A stretch of 64,000 nucleotides of DNA. Source: Candidatus Nitrotoga sp. M5. GTDB lineage: Bacteria > Pseudomonadota > Gammaproteobacteria > Burkholderiales > Gallionellaceae. The notes under the pieces were generated by a model. It did not search any database. It was not told where the DNA came from and saw nothing but the letters and a program-made list of their open reading frames with translations. Both the position numbers and the translations under genes were made by a program. Each line of letters starts with the position of its first letter. The first letter of the stretch is position 1. Below are positions 52,991 through 62,075 of this stretch, piece after piece. The stretch covers positions 62,001 through 126,000 of the forward strand of contig NZ_CAKMNW010000023.1 in the NCBI RefSeq assembly GCF_927904885.1. Direction: 5' to 3'.

Positions 52991-53842
52991 ATGAAGCACT
53001 ATCTCGTATGTTTAACACTGCTGACCGTACTACCTTTTGCTGCTAATGCACAACAACAGATGGATCATTCCGATATGGATACCATGCCGATGGAATCAGG
53101 CTCGTCTGACGGTGATGTGACCTTTGACAAGGAAATCAGCACATATAAACGTGGGCCAGATGGCCAGCCTGCCTTAAATTATGGTTCTATCCCAATATAT
53201 GATAATGAATTATTTTATATTTTACGTGCCAATCGCTTTGAGAAGCGTTTTCAGGATGGAGACGAGATGGTGCTATGGGATACTACTGGATGGATAGGTG
53301 ATGACTATAACAAGCTCTATCTCAAATCAGAAGGTGACCATAATACGAGCGCTGGAAAATTTGAATCTAATCGTGGCGAGCTATTATATAGCCGCAATAT
53401 CTCCTCGTTTTGGGATGTACAGGCTGGGCTACGTCATGATTTCATTAATAATAAAGATGATCGAAATTTTGCAGCTGTTAGCTTATATGGTTTGGCGCGT
53501 TATTGGTTTGAAGTGGATGCCAGCACCTATGTTAGTGATCGAGGGGATATTTCTGCGCGAATAGAAGCCGAATTTGATTTATTGCTAACCCAGCGGCTTA
53601 TCCTCCAGCCTCGCTTTGAAACCGAGTTGGCGTTGCAAGATGTACGGGAATATAACATTGGCTCTGGTATAAACTCCGTCGAAGTCGGGGCGCGGCTTCG
53701 TTATGAAATCCGCCGTGAATTTGCTCCGTATATTGGTGTTGAATGGTCACAAAACCTTGGTGAAACCAAGAATATGCTGAAAGCTGCCGGCGAAGACACT
53801 AGTAAAGCCGCGATTGTTGTCGGTTTGAAGTTGTGGTTTTAG
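52991..53842 (+). CDS. copB: Copper resistance outer-membrane protein CopB
   Basis: 283 aa. Signal peptide to ANAQ (residue 21), a short Met/His/Asp-rich stretch (MDHSDMDTMPMES), then the CopB beta-barrel: NELFYILRANRFEKRFQDG, LYLKSEGDHN, FWDVQAGLRHDF, LLTQRLILQPRFETELALQ (19 of it), and APYIGVEWSQNLGET. Length is typical for the short CopB. It follows copA after 10 bases, so the two are co-transcribed. No CopC/D or regulator (CopRS) lies nearby. Confidence 0.93.
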   Translation: MKHYLVCLTLLTVLPFAANAQQQMDHSDMDTMPMESGSSDGDVTFDKEISTYKRGPDGQPALNYGSIPIYDNELFYILRANRFEKRFQDGDEMVLWDTTGWIGDDYNKLYLKSEGDHNTSAGKFESNRGELLYSRNISSFWDVQAGLRHDFINNKDDRNFAAVSLYGLARYWFEVDASTYVSDRGDISARIEAEFDLLLTQRLILQPRFETELALQDVREYNIGSGINSVEVGARLRYEIRREFAPYIGVEWSQNLGETKNMLKAAGEDTSKAAIVVGLKLWF

Positions 53843-53984
53843 GGGTAATAAATGATTGTTATTTTTCAGCACAGTATGTTTGGTTATACGAGTCCGTTAT
53901 GCACTTTTTTTTTGGCCCCTTTCGTCACACAAAGCCGCCAGCTTGGCCGCCGCGAGCGCGACGCTTGAAGTGCTCGCGCCTGAT

Positions 53985-54170
53985 CCATAAGGGCAACAGT
54001 TGGGCCCAAGCAGTGGCATAACATTTCTTCCTGCACCTCAAGACGGATCGCATTTGTCAGCGCCTATGTGCCAATCAAATGGAGGGTTAAACAAATTTCA
54101 CCGCATACATCGTGGGATTCCATAACTGTAATCGCATGCAATCAGTATTGGCAATCTGTCGTCCTCAGTC
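53985..54170 (+). pseudogene. IS3-type transposase fragment, copy 2
   Basis: KGNSWAQAVA, stop, HFFLHLKTDRICQRLCANQM then TAYIVGFHNCNRMQSVLAI. Same region of the OrfB gene, same direction as the copy at 50955, but more decayed. The two enclose copA-copB. Confidence 0.75.
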
Positions 54171-54238
54171 TTTGATTTGTACAGGGAAAAAATAAATTAG
54201 CTGACAAAAAAGTATTGGTGTCAATAAGGAGCCTGCTG

Positions 54239-55510
54239 TTAAACAGATGCCAGCGCTTGCTGTAAATCCTCCTTTAAATCATCGATGTGTTCAATGCCGA
54301 TGGACAAACGTACCATGTCTTCTGAGACGCCTGCTTTCTTGAGTTCTTCCGGAGAGAGTTGGCGGTGAGTGGTGCTGGCAGGATGGCAAGCCAAAGATTT
54401 TGCATCACCAATATTGACCAATCGCGTTATCAGTTTCAACGCATCCTGGAAGCGTGCACCAGCAGCAGCACCGCCTTCTATTCCAAAGGTCAGAATGCCT
54501 GATGCACGGCCCGTCATGTATTTCTGTATCAACGGATAATCGGAATGCGCTGGCAAAGCTGCGTAGTTAATCCAGCTCACTTTGGGATGTTGCTTTAGGA
54601 ATTGCGCGACTGCCAGCGCATTTTCGCAGATACGATCCATGCGTAAGGCTAATGTTTCAATGCCTTGCAAGATAAGAAAACTGTTAAACGGTGAAATAGC
54701 ACCACCGGTATTGCGTAATGGTACGACTCGTGCGCGCCCGATATAGGCAGCAGGGCCAAGTGCTTCAGTGTAAACCACGCCGTGGTAGGAAACATCTGGC
54801 TCATTCAAACGACGAAAGCGTTCTTTGTGCTCTGTCCAAGGAAATTTGCCAGAATCCACTATCGCGCCACCTATGGAATTACCATGTCCACCCAAGTACT
54901 TGGTCAGCGAATGCACAACGATGTCTGCACCGTGTTCAATCGGTCGGCACAAGTAAGGGGTGGGTACGGTATTGTCTACGATCAATGGAATTCCCGCGTC
55001 ATGCGCAATTTTTGCGAGTGCAGCTATATCAACCACATTGCCTAATGGATTGCCGATAGATTCACAAAAAATCGCCTTGGTTTTTTCATCTATCAAAGGC
55101 TTGAAGCTTTGTGGGTCACGATAATCGGCAAAGCGTACTTGAATGCCAAATTGTGGCAGGGTGTGAGCAAATAAATTGTATGTGCCGCCGTATAGTGTGC
55201 CAACAGAAACAATATTGTCACCCGCTTCGGCTATGGTCATCACTGAATAGGTAATAGCAGTCGCGCCGGATGATAGTGCTAATGCGCCAATTCCCCCCTC
55301 TAGTTCGGCAATGCGCTTTTCCAGCACATCGGTTGTGGGATTCATGATGCGCGTATAAATGTTGCCAGCCACTTTTAAGTCAAATAAATCTGCACCGTGC
55401 TGAGTATCGTCAAATGCATATGAAACTGTCTGGTAAATCGGAACAGCAACGGCGTTAGTGGTCGGATCAGGTGTGTAGCCACCATGCACTGCAATCGTTT
55501 CGAGTTTCAT
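54239..55510 (-). CDS. metY: O-acetylhomoserine sulfhydrylase (MetY-type)
   Basis: 423 aa PLP enzyme of the Cys/Met metabolism family. ETIAVHGGYTPDPTTNAVAV at the start, YTRIMNPTTDVLEKRIAELE, ALALSSGATAITYSVM, and the PLP lysine in VVHSLTKYLGGHGNSIGG. Length and N-terminus fit MetY, which makes homocysteine from O-acetylhomoserine and sulfide. ATG 55510. Upstream 55511-55760 is plain 5' region; I do not recognise a SAM riboswitch in it. Confidence 0.93.
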   Translation of the reverse strand: MKLETIAVHGGYTPDPTTNAVAVPIYQTVSYAFDDTQHGADLFDLKVAGNIYTRIMNPTTDVLEKRIAELEGGIGALALSSGATAITYSVMTIAEAGDNIVSVGTLYGGTYNLFAHTLPQFGIQVRFADYRDPQSFKPLIDEKTKAIFCESIGNPLGNVVDIAALAKIAHDAGIPLIVDNTVPTPYLCRPIEHGADIVVHSLTKYLGGHGNSIGGAIVDSGKFPWTEHKERFRRLNEPDVSYHGVVYTEALGPAAYIGRARVVPLRNTGGAISPFNSFLILQGIETLALRMDRICENALAVAQFLKQHPKVSWINYAALPAHSDYPLIQKYMTGRASGILTFGIEGGAAAGARFQDALKLITRLVNIGDAKSLACHPASTTHRQLSPEELKKAGVSEDMVRLSIGIEHIDDLKEDLQQALASV

Positions 55511-56008
55511 TGTGTATCCTGTTTTTTAAGTAATGTGGGCGATTCTCGATCGTGTCTGTAATGTTGTCAATCTTGCGCGTTGTTGTTTGTGGTGTTTAAA
55601 CCATTTCGACTCGTCCATCACAAATTTTTTAAGAGATTCATGTGAAAATCGATAAGGTCGAGCATTAATTGCACTCGGTTAATGTCTCGCTGAGAAAAAA
55701 GGAAGTTCATCGCCATTGAGTGATGACGACAAACCTCCGTTCTGATTGCTCATAAAGTAGTAACGGGCCAAGGAGCTTGATTGACATTAATCAAGCTCCT
55801 TGGCCCGTTACCTTCCGTTACGTTGTGTACAAACTTATGGATTGGTGTATCAGTTATTTCACCATACAAAACCCGTCTGTCATTTCTATTTTCGTGGTTA
55901 AAAGGATTCGGAGGCAGGCCTTACTAATTACATCCGTCGAGTAATTTGTGTAAGGTCTAAAGCACTACGAGACCAGGCTTGATTGTTGGATTGTGAGCGG
56001 TCATCAGT
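55511..56008. other. metY upstream region with unassigned sequence
   Basis: About 500 bp without a credible gene. It holds the perfect 23-bp-arm hairpin at 55760-55811 and two short direct phrases, GGCCTTACTAATTAC and CATCAGTAAGGCC. The metY promoter must lie in 55511-55760. Confidence 0.4.
55760..55811. repeat. Perfect hairpin, 23-bp arms, 6-base loop
   Basis: Arms GTAACGGGCCAAGGAGCTTG.. and its exact complement enclose GACATT. No T-run follows on either side, so it is not a standard terminator. It contains the phrase AGGAGC and ends GTTAC, which is echoed by CCGTTACG just after. Confidence 0.7.
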
Positions 56009-56035
56009 AAGGCCTCCGGCTTTGCCGGAGGCCTT
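56009..56035 (-). terminator. Hairpin terminator after the small secreted protein
   Basis: AAGGCCTCCGGC and GCCGGAGGCCTT (12-bp perfect GC-rich stem, TTT loop), 5 bases beyond the stop codon of the gene at 56040-56321. No strong T-run on the minus strand, so termination may depend on the stem alone. Confidence 0.6.
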
Positions 56036-56039
56036 CTTA

Positions 56040-56321
56040 TTACATGCCCAAATCATCAGCTTTCATTTTCAAAGCATCAGCTTTCTTTTGCAAATCATCA
56101 GCTTTCTTGTGCAAATCATCAGCTTTCATGTGTGAATCATCTTTCATGTGTGAATCATCAGCTTTCTTTTGCAAATGATCAATACAAGCCTGGATTTTGA
56201 CTTTATCGCCTGCATATTTCTTTTTGCAATCTGAAGGCGAATTGGGAGTGCTAGCTGCATATGACGGCAAAGCGACAAAAGCTGCCAATGTAACAACTAG
56301 CATGTTCATGAAAATTTTCAT
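56040..56321 (-). CDS. Small secreted protein with expanded KADDL heptads
   Basis: 93 aa. Signal peptide ending SYAA (about residue 22), a core with two cysteines (SDCKKKYAGDKVKIQACIDH), then six or more 7-residue units of the form KADDLHK/KADDSHM. Cysteine and heptad spacing suggests a helical, possibly oligomeric, secreted or periplasmic protein. ATTAAAGGAAA gives the ribosome site. It is a paralogue of the gene at 56399-56554, which stops before the heptad part. Confidence 0.8.
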   Translation of the reverse strand: MKIFMNMLVVTLAAFVALPSYAASTPNSPSDCKKKYAGDKVKIQACIDHLQKKADDSHMKDDSHMKADDLHKKADDLQKKADALKMKADDLGM

Positions 56322-56398
56322 AAATTAATTTCCTTTAATAGATTGGCTCCTTTAGTGAGCACATTTAAAAAGCCTCTGCCCCCCCGGGCGTCGTCTAA

Positions 56399-56554
56399 TT
56401 AGTCCTGCAAACCATCAATACACGCCTCGATTTTGGCCTCATCACCCGCATAAGTTTCTTGGCATTCTTCCACCGTCTCAGGGGCATTTGCATAGGCCGG
56501 CAAACTGACAGCAGCTACAAAAACAAGCGCCAACAGATTCATGAAGTTTTTCAT
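56399..56554 (-). CDS. Short secreted paralogue without the heptad tail
   Basis: 51 aa: MKNFMNLLALVFVAAVSLPA then YANAPETVEECQETYAGDEA and KIEACIDGLQD. Same signal-peptide type and same two-cysteine YAGD.KI.ACID core as the gene just downstream (56040-56321). AAGGAA lies 9 bases before the ATG. A stop after GLQD ends it where the neighbour begins its KADD repeats. Both genes are co-oriented, so this pair arose by tandem duplication. Confidence 0.8.
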   Translation of the reverse strand: MKNFMNLLALVFVAAVSLPAYANAPETVEECQETYAGDEAKIEACIDGLQD

Positions 56555-56990
56555 TGCTTGGTTTCCTTAAAAACGTTAATTAATAACTGACATTGTGTCA
56601 GTGCTTGCTAAGTAAGCAATATTGATGCCATACTTTATTATCAATATAAAACAATAAGTTATAAAAAAATGAATCACGACAAGTTGATATTAAAAATAAT
56701 CATGTCGTTTATAAGTGACATTTTCTTAGGGTTGCTCGTAACATGCTGAATACAAGTTAAATTGTCAGTCTCTGAAAGGAGACAATTTAACTGCTTATTC
56801 AAATAAAATAAGTAACCAATGAAAACCAAAAACGGTAATCCAATATCTTGTGTTTGCAGTTAAATGCAACGCTCAATCGGAACAAGGCCATTTCTTGCTT
56901 AGGTTGTTGTTTTAGATATGCTGACGGTCTTTCACTTAGTGCTATCCTGATCAGACTCAGGCTTGATTTAATTTTCTAGTTTACACAAGC
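56555..56990. other. Spacer upstream of the two small secreted genes
   Basis: 436 bp, AT-rich, no credible gene. ACTGACATTGTGTCAGT (56588-56604) is a short imperfect dyad. The promoter for the minus-strand pair should lie here. Confidence 0.4.
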
Positions 56991-57188
56991 GGCCTGTCGG
57001 ACTTAAAAAATCGGCTGCAAATTTAGTTGAGCGGAGCATATCCCGCCACTTCTTGGGTAATAGAATAGCTATTACCTTGCAAAATTGTTAAGTGGAGTAA
57101 GCAGGTATTTCACCGTAAGTTGAAAGCTCGCACAATCTACCCGCGCTCAGCTCAACTTTTGCTACGATTCTTTAAGTCCAGCAGGCTG
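56991..57188. mobile_element. About 200-bp MITE, family c, copy 2 (inverted)
   Basis: GGCCTGTCGGACTTAAAAAA at the left and TTCTTTAAGTCCAGCAGGCT at the right. Its reverse complement aligns throughout with 40192-40390, for example TACCTGCTTACTCCACTT against TTCCTGCTTACCCCACTT. Confidence 0.7.
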
Positions 57189-57445
57189 CTTGATAGATAG
57201 AAATAATATATACCTGACAAGCGTATGTAGTCGGGGGACCACTCGCTACGCTCTCAGTTTGTCATTAATGCGTGGCGTTCAGCGACTTAAAGAATGAACG
57301 CTAAAATAGTGCTGCAGCAAAGAAGTTAGAGCATTGGATGTAGAAGCTTAATGGGAGTGCACTGGCCATAGTTCCACTTGTTGAGGTGGATACGCACCTG
57401 GGGCATAACGTCAGCGTAGAGACAGAAAAGAAGAGGAGATACCAC

Positions 57446-59116
57446 ATGGACCAAAAAAAATTGGAAGAACACGGATTGGGCGCTTCGAATTTCATCAAAA
57501 ATTACGTTGAAAAGCACAAGAAGGAATTGGAAAAACTGAGAGAGAACGCGAATGCGCTGAAGTTTGAAGGGCAGTGGTTCATCATTGGCGATGCCGAATA
57601 CTTGCAGAAGCGACTGCAGTATGCGACGACTTCATTCGAAGAAGCGGACGTTTCTCCGCGCATCATTTTGTATGCGGCTGGAGAGCAGGATATCCAAAAG
57701 GCGATGGGCTTGTGTCGCGAGCTTGGAATGGCGATTGCCGTGCGTACGGGAGGGCACCAATACTGCGGATACTCATCGACCTTGCCGATTAACATGCAGA
57801 TCGATGTGAGTCAGACCTTTCCGCTGTATGACTATGACGCGGCGAACAACGTGCTGCGCTGCGGCGTCAGCCACCCTTTGGGGAGCTGGGCCGAGAAGAA
57901 TCACGAAAACGGAATCTACTTGCCGATGGGGATGTGCGCGCATGTGCACCTCGGTGGTCATGTGCACACTGGAGGATGGGGAATGGTGGCGCGAAGCCAT
58001 GGAATCTTGGCAGATCATGTGCTGGCGTTCGATATCATACTTGCGAGTGGTGAAAAAGAGCGGATCGTTCGGCCCGAACCTGGGAAAACGACGGAGCACA
58101 ATGACGACGTGTACTACGCTGTTTTAGGGGGAGGGAAAGGAGGCGATTTCGGGATTGTGACGCATTGGGAATTCAGTCCTGTACGCGATAAAAATCACCC
58201 TAACTCCGCGTGCTACACATTTTTGTGGCTTTGGTCGGAGGAGAAGATGAAAGCCGTAGTGCGCAAGATGGAGCAATTGTCCAAACTGTGCGCAGACAGT
58301 ACGGTGCCATCCGACTACGAGTTTATGCTGACCATCACGGGTTACGGGTGGATAAACTGGGTGTCCGACTCGACTATAAGTGAATTAAACAAACTGGGCT
58401 TCAGCGACGACCTTTCGATTCCGGCGCCGCCTATGATCCAGCTGTGGATGTGTTTCACGAACAAGGGGGGGGTGGACGAGAAATTCGACGACCAGTGGTT
58501 TGAATCTTTCACTGCAGAAGATGTCTGCGGGAGCCCGCTGGTGGCCAATCGACTGAAGAATACCCCTGTCTCCGCAGGGCTCGCGCAACATTTCATTATG
58601 AAACAGGATCGGGAGATGGAATATCCGTTCGTCAAGCGTTCTCGAGTCACGATGAACGTACCGGAGGGGCTTGCCGAGACTTATACCGAGCGCATGGTAA
58701 AGATCATGTCCATGCCCAAGGGGCTTTGTCAGCACCTCGTCTCGCAAATGCAGATCTACGCGGGTGGTGCCGTGGCGGAAAACGGGAAAGCAGGCGTCAC
58801 GTCCTATTCGTGGCGCCAACAAGCATTTGCCATGAGTCATGATTCATTCTATTCGGTCAACTGGTTCTGCGGCAACGAACGCCAGGATGCGGAGCAGTGG
58901 CAAAAAGAAAACGATGCGGTATTCATCGGGAAAAAAGCTTTTGCTGACGCGGATATGCGGATGTTTGCATACACCTTTGGTGATCGGGTGTTAGAGGAAG
59001 TGTGGCCCTGCTTCTATGACAGTAAGGAAAAATACGAACGATTGAGAAGAATCAAAGGGAAACTGGATCCGAATGGCCTCTTTTCTTCCGATCAATTTTC
59101 TTTGCAGCCATTGTAG
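57446..59116 (+). CDS. FAD-linked oxidoreductase with BBE domain (bicovalent flavin)
   Basis: 556 aa. VAO/PCMH FAD domain: VRTGGHQYCGYSS with H104 (8-alpha histidyl-FAD) and GMCAHVHLGGHVHTGGWGM with C164 (6-S-cysteinyl-FAD), so both covalent links are predicted. The C-terminal BBE segment reads RRIKGKLDPNGLFSSDQFSL (20 residues). Such enzymes oxidise sugars or alcohols with O2 or another acceptor. ATG 57446 has GAGGAG 8 bases upstream. Not Sec- or Tat-exported by sequence. Substrate unknown; the frequent Lys/Glu coil at the N-terminus is unusual. Confidence 0.88.
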   Translation: MDQKKLEEHGLGASNFIKNYVEKHKKELEKLRENANALKFEGQWFIIGDAEYLQKRLQYATTSFEEADVSPRIILYAAGEQDIQKAMGLCRELGMAIAVRTGGHQYCGYSSTLPINMQIDVSQTFPLYDYDAANNVLRCGVSHPLGSWAEKNHENGIYLPMGMCAHVHLGGHVHTGGWGMVARSHGILADHVLAFDIILASGEKERIVRPEPGKTTEHNDDVYYAVLGGGKGGDFGIVTHWEFSPVRDKNHPNSACYTFLWLWSEEKMKAVVRKMEQLSKLCADSTVPSDYEFMLTITGYGWINWVSDSTISELNKLGFSDDLSIPAPPMIQLWMCFTNKGGVDEKFDDQWFESFTAEDVCGSPLVANRLKNTPVSAGLAQHFIMKQDREMEYPFVKRSRVTMNVPEGLAETYTERMVKIMSMPKGLCQHLVSQMQIYAGGAVAENGKAGVTSYSWRQQAFAMSHDSFYSVNWFCGNERQDAEQWQKENDAVFIGKKAFADADMRMFAYTFGDRVLEEVWPCFYDSKEKYERLRRIKGKLDPNGLFSSDQFSLQPL

Positions 59117-59186
59117 AGATTGGATCATCACAGGGTAACCCTGCTGATAAGCTTGTGAGAATCAGGCGAAAAGGCAATGAGAGTTT

Positions 59187-59243
59187 GCCCAACCAGGCAT
59201 GCAAGCGGACGGGCTTCGCCAGTCGCTTAAGTAGGAGTTAAAA
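59187..59243 (+). other. attC site J (isolated)
   Basis: Left core GCCCAAC (59187-59193), arms TGCAAGCGGACGGGC and TTCGCCAGTCGCTTAAG pair, right core degenerate GTTAAAA (59237-59243). About 57 bp, a typical attC. Confidence 0.65.
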
Positions 59244-59248
59244 CGCTC

Positions 59249-59644
59249 GTGGACCTCAATAAACATGCGCTTCACCTTGGCGGAATCCTCGCGAACTTCC
59301 AATCTCTCGAGTTCATTCTCCGTGCATATCTACACAAGGTTTCGGGCTCCATCTCAAACACACTTCCAGCTGGAACCAACATCTATGAATTTCCCATAGG
59401 AACTGAGCTACCCCTGAACGCCATAACCAACTACGACACTCTCGGAGAACTTATTGACAGGTTTAATCAAGCGATGCAAATGCAGGATAAGCCCGAAATT
59501 GATCGTTCGCTTGTCGATCTTCGCGATGCTTTGGCACATGGCCGAGTTTCAGCTTCTGGAGTCGAAGAAACTCTTCGAATCGTTAAGTTCAGTAAGCCTA
59601 AGCTGAATCCAAAGCTGCGGGACAATGATCAAAACCGGATGTGA
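59249..59644 (+). CDS. HEPN-like cassette protein
   Basis: 131 aa, GTG start at 59249 just after the attC right core. All-helical; LGGILANFQSLEFILRAYL and LVDLRDALAHGRVSA. The R-D-A-L-A-H segment fits the HEPN Rx4-6H motif, as in many short cassette-encoded RiboL-PSP/HEPN-type proteins. Function unknown; RNase or toxin is possible. No second core was seen downstream, so the 3' attC is lost. Confidence 0.6.
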   Translation: MDLNKHALHLGGILANFQSLEFILRAYLHKVSGSISNTLPAGTNIYEFPIGTELPLNAITNYDTLGELIDRFNQAMQMQDKPEIDRSLVDLRDALAHGRVSASGVEETLRIVKFSKPKLNPKLRDNDQNRM

Positions 59645-59712
59645 ATCATGCAATGGGTGAAGAAATAGATGGTAATGGATAACGGTGGGATGTTGGGCTA
59701 TGAGCATAAAGT

Positions 59713-61629
59713 ATGACTAAATGGGACTGGGCCATTCTGGCAACCTTTATTCTGTATGCGCTCTATGCCGGATTTCGTGAACGGAAACGGGCCTCTCAAA
59801 ATCTAGATGAGTATTTCTTAGCCGGGCGGAGTCTCTCGGGGTGGAAGGCGGGGTTGAGTATGGCAGCCTCGCAATTCGCCGCTGACACCCCTCTTCTCGT
59901 GACCGGTCTGGTCGCGACCGCTGGAATCTTTGCTTTATGGCGTTTGTGGATTTATGCCTTGGCTTTTCTCCTCATGGGGTTTTTGTTGGCGCCGAGTTGG
60001 CGGCGAGTGGGTGTGCTGACCGATGCGGAATTAACAGAGGTGCGCTATGGTCATCATGCCGCCGCAGCATTGCGGGGAATAAAAGCCATCTATTTTGGCA
60101 CGATTATCAATTGTACCGTCTTGGCTATGGTCCTTCTGGCTGCGACACGTCTCGCCGAGCCGTTCCTTCTTTGGAATCAATGGCTACCTCCAGCCTTCTT
60201 TGAATTCTGCGTCCACATTGTGCAATGGGTTGGTGTACCTTTTGCGGTTGGGAGTATGGAATCCGACACGATTTGGATCCGTTCCACCAATAATTTATTT
60301 TCAATTGGTACCATCGTGTTGGTGACCATGTTGTATTCCACCACCGGTGGATTGCGCAGCGTGGTCAACACGGATCTGGTGCAATTTGCCATTGGTATTG
60401 TGGCGAGTATCGGATTTGCTTGGGTGGTGGTCGATTATGTAGGCGGGCTGACGGCACTCACTCACCGAATCCAAGAGCAGTTCACCACGGCTGCAGGCTA
60501 TCCCCTGTCAGGGGATGAGCTCTTGGCCTTTACGCCGTTTGGGGCCAAAGATGCAACGATGATGATCATCTTGGTCTACGGTTTCCAATGGTTGTTGCAG
60601 ATGAATGCTGATGGCACTGGATACCTGGCTCAGCGATCCATGGCTTGTAAAACCGATCACGATGCTCGTCTGGCGGCTGTGGTTTTTACGGTGGCACAAG
60701 TCCTGTTACGAAGTTTGATTTGGTTGCCGTTGGCTTTAGGATTATTGGTGATTTTTCCCCCAGCTCCTGGCTCCATCGATATGGCGGCGCGGGAGTTTAC
60801 CTTTATCCAAGGAATCGATGAACTTTTGCCACCTGGCTTGAAAGGACTCATGCTGGTTGGCATGTTAGCCGCCTTGGCCTCGACGGTGGATACGCATTTG
60901 AATTGGGGCGCATCCTATTGGACAAATGATGTGTATCGCCGATTTATTTGTCAGTCCTGGTTAAAACGGTCACCCTCTAATCGTGCATTAGTATGGGTGG
61001 CGCGTGGAAGCAATGTGCTTATTTTAGTCATTGCCCTTTGTATTCTTCCATGGTTGTCCTCAATTCAAATGGCGTGGCAGTTGAGTCTGTTATTGGGATC
61101 GGGGATGGGTGTGTTGCTGGTATTACGGTGGATCTGGTGGCGTATCACAGCCTGGGGTGAATTAGCCTGCATCATGACCTCGATCATAATGGCGCCGCTC
61201 TTGTTGTGGGGGTTGCCGGAGCAAGAGGAATTGCGGGTGCTCATCATGGGGATTGGTTCGGGGATGATTGGCATAGGGGTCTCGTTATTGACTGGCCCCG
61301 AAGATAATGACCGCTTAGAAAATTTTTATCGACGTGCCCAACCCCCAGGGTTCTGGGGGCCAATAGAACAACGCGTCAATCCTGATCACCCAGAAAGTTC
61401 TACACGATTTTGGCGAGCAATTTTGGCAATGGGGTTTGCAGCCTTGTCGATATTTTGTTTCCTGACGGGCATCGGTTCATGGATGGTTGGAAGTCCTGCG
61501 CCAAGCTGGATGCCGTGGCGGGAAGCTTGGATTGCCGGGCTTCTGGTGATGGGGACGATATTATGTCCCTTGTGGATAAAACTTGGCTTTCAACAACCCA
61601 AACTTGCCAGCAGCCTAGTTAAAAGATGA
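59713..61629 (+). CDS. Sodium:solute symporter family protein
   Basis: 638 aa, about 13-14 membrane helices. SSS family features: EYFLAGRSLSGWKAGLSMAA at the N-terminus (first 20), MLYSTTGGLRSVVNTDLVQF, and GTGYLAQRSMACKTDHDARL with MLAALASTVDTHLNWGASYW. Larger than proline or pantothenate symporters (500-ish aa) because of a C-terminal extension of two helices. Substrate cannot be predicted. Cytoplasmic-membrane location. Confidence 0.9.
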   Translation: MTKWDWAILATFILYALYAGFRERKRASQNLDEYFLAGRSLSGWKAGLSMAASQFAADTPLLVTGLVATAGIFALWRLWIYALAFLLMGFLLAPSWRRVGVLTDAELTEVRYGHHAAAALRGIKAIYFGTIINCTVLAMVLLAATRLAEPFLLWNQWLPPAFFEFCVHIVQWVGVPFAVGSMESDTIWIRSTNNLFSIGTIVLVTMLYSTTGGLRSVVNTDLVQFAIGIVASIGFAWVVVDYVGGLTALTHRIQEQFTTAAGYPLSGDELLAFTPFGAKDATMMIILVYGFQWLLQMNADGTGYLAQRSMACKTDHDARLAAVVFTVAQVLLRSLIWLPLALGLLVIFPPAPGSIDMAAREFTFIQGIDELLPPGLKGLMLVGMLAALASTVDTHLNWGASYWTNDVYRRFICQSWLKRSPSNRALVWVARGSNVLILVIALCILPWLSSIQMAWQLSLLLGSGMGVLLVLRWIWWRITAWGELACIMTSIIMAPLLLWGLPEQEELRVLIMGIGSGMIGIGVSLLTGPEDNDRLENFYRRAQPPGFWGPIEQRVNPDHPESSTRFWRAILAMGFAALSIFCFLTGIGSWMVGSPAPSWMPWREAWIAGLLVMGTILCPLWIKLGFQQPKLASSLVKR

Positions 61630-62075
61630 CGAAGGGTTTAACAACCATATCCACAGTCGCAATAGTAAACGCAGGTCGTGCAAATGCGCATGCCTTCGCG
61701 TCTACGAACATCAGAAACCATGTGCGTTAATTTCGTATACACGGCTTGACGAGGAAGGGCAGACGAGATCTGTTCGCTACTCTGTCCTTTTATTCTCATA
61801 AACTGCTTAACTGCGATTGGGCATCCTGATCCGCAGACTTGTCACGCTCGATTTTAACTCTGTCGGAAAATTTTACACATTGATAAGCTCTGTGCCGAGC
61901 AATGACTGTAAATAATTGATATTAAATGTTTATATTTAATGGTGTGAAAATTGCTTGTATATCCATACACACATCTATGGAGAAATGTTTGCCCTTGCCC
62001 TTGCGTTTATGTAGTGATGCAAAAATCTGATCTACCTATTTGTTTTATATAACTTTCATATACGAGGAGATCATC
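61630..62075. other. Spacer before the repeat protein
   Basis: 446 bp without a clear gene. The minus strand around 61960-62020 reads HKRKGKGKHFSIDVCMDIQA, which could be the trace of a decayed transposase; too short to be sure. The promoter of the following gene should be in 61900-62060 (AT-rich). Confidence 0.35.

Noticed and set aside
55511..55760. SAM riboswitch upstream of metY
   Set aside because: No SAM-I/II/III-like conserved core that I can recognise in either orientation.
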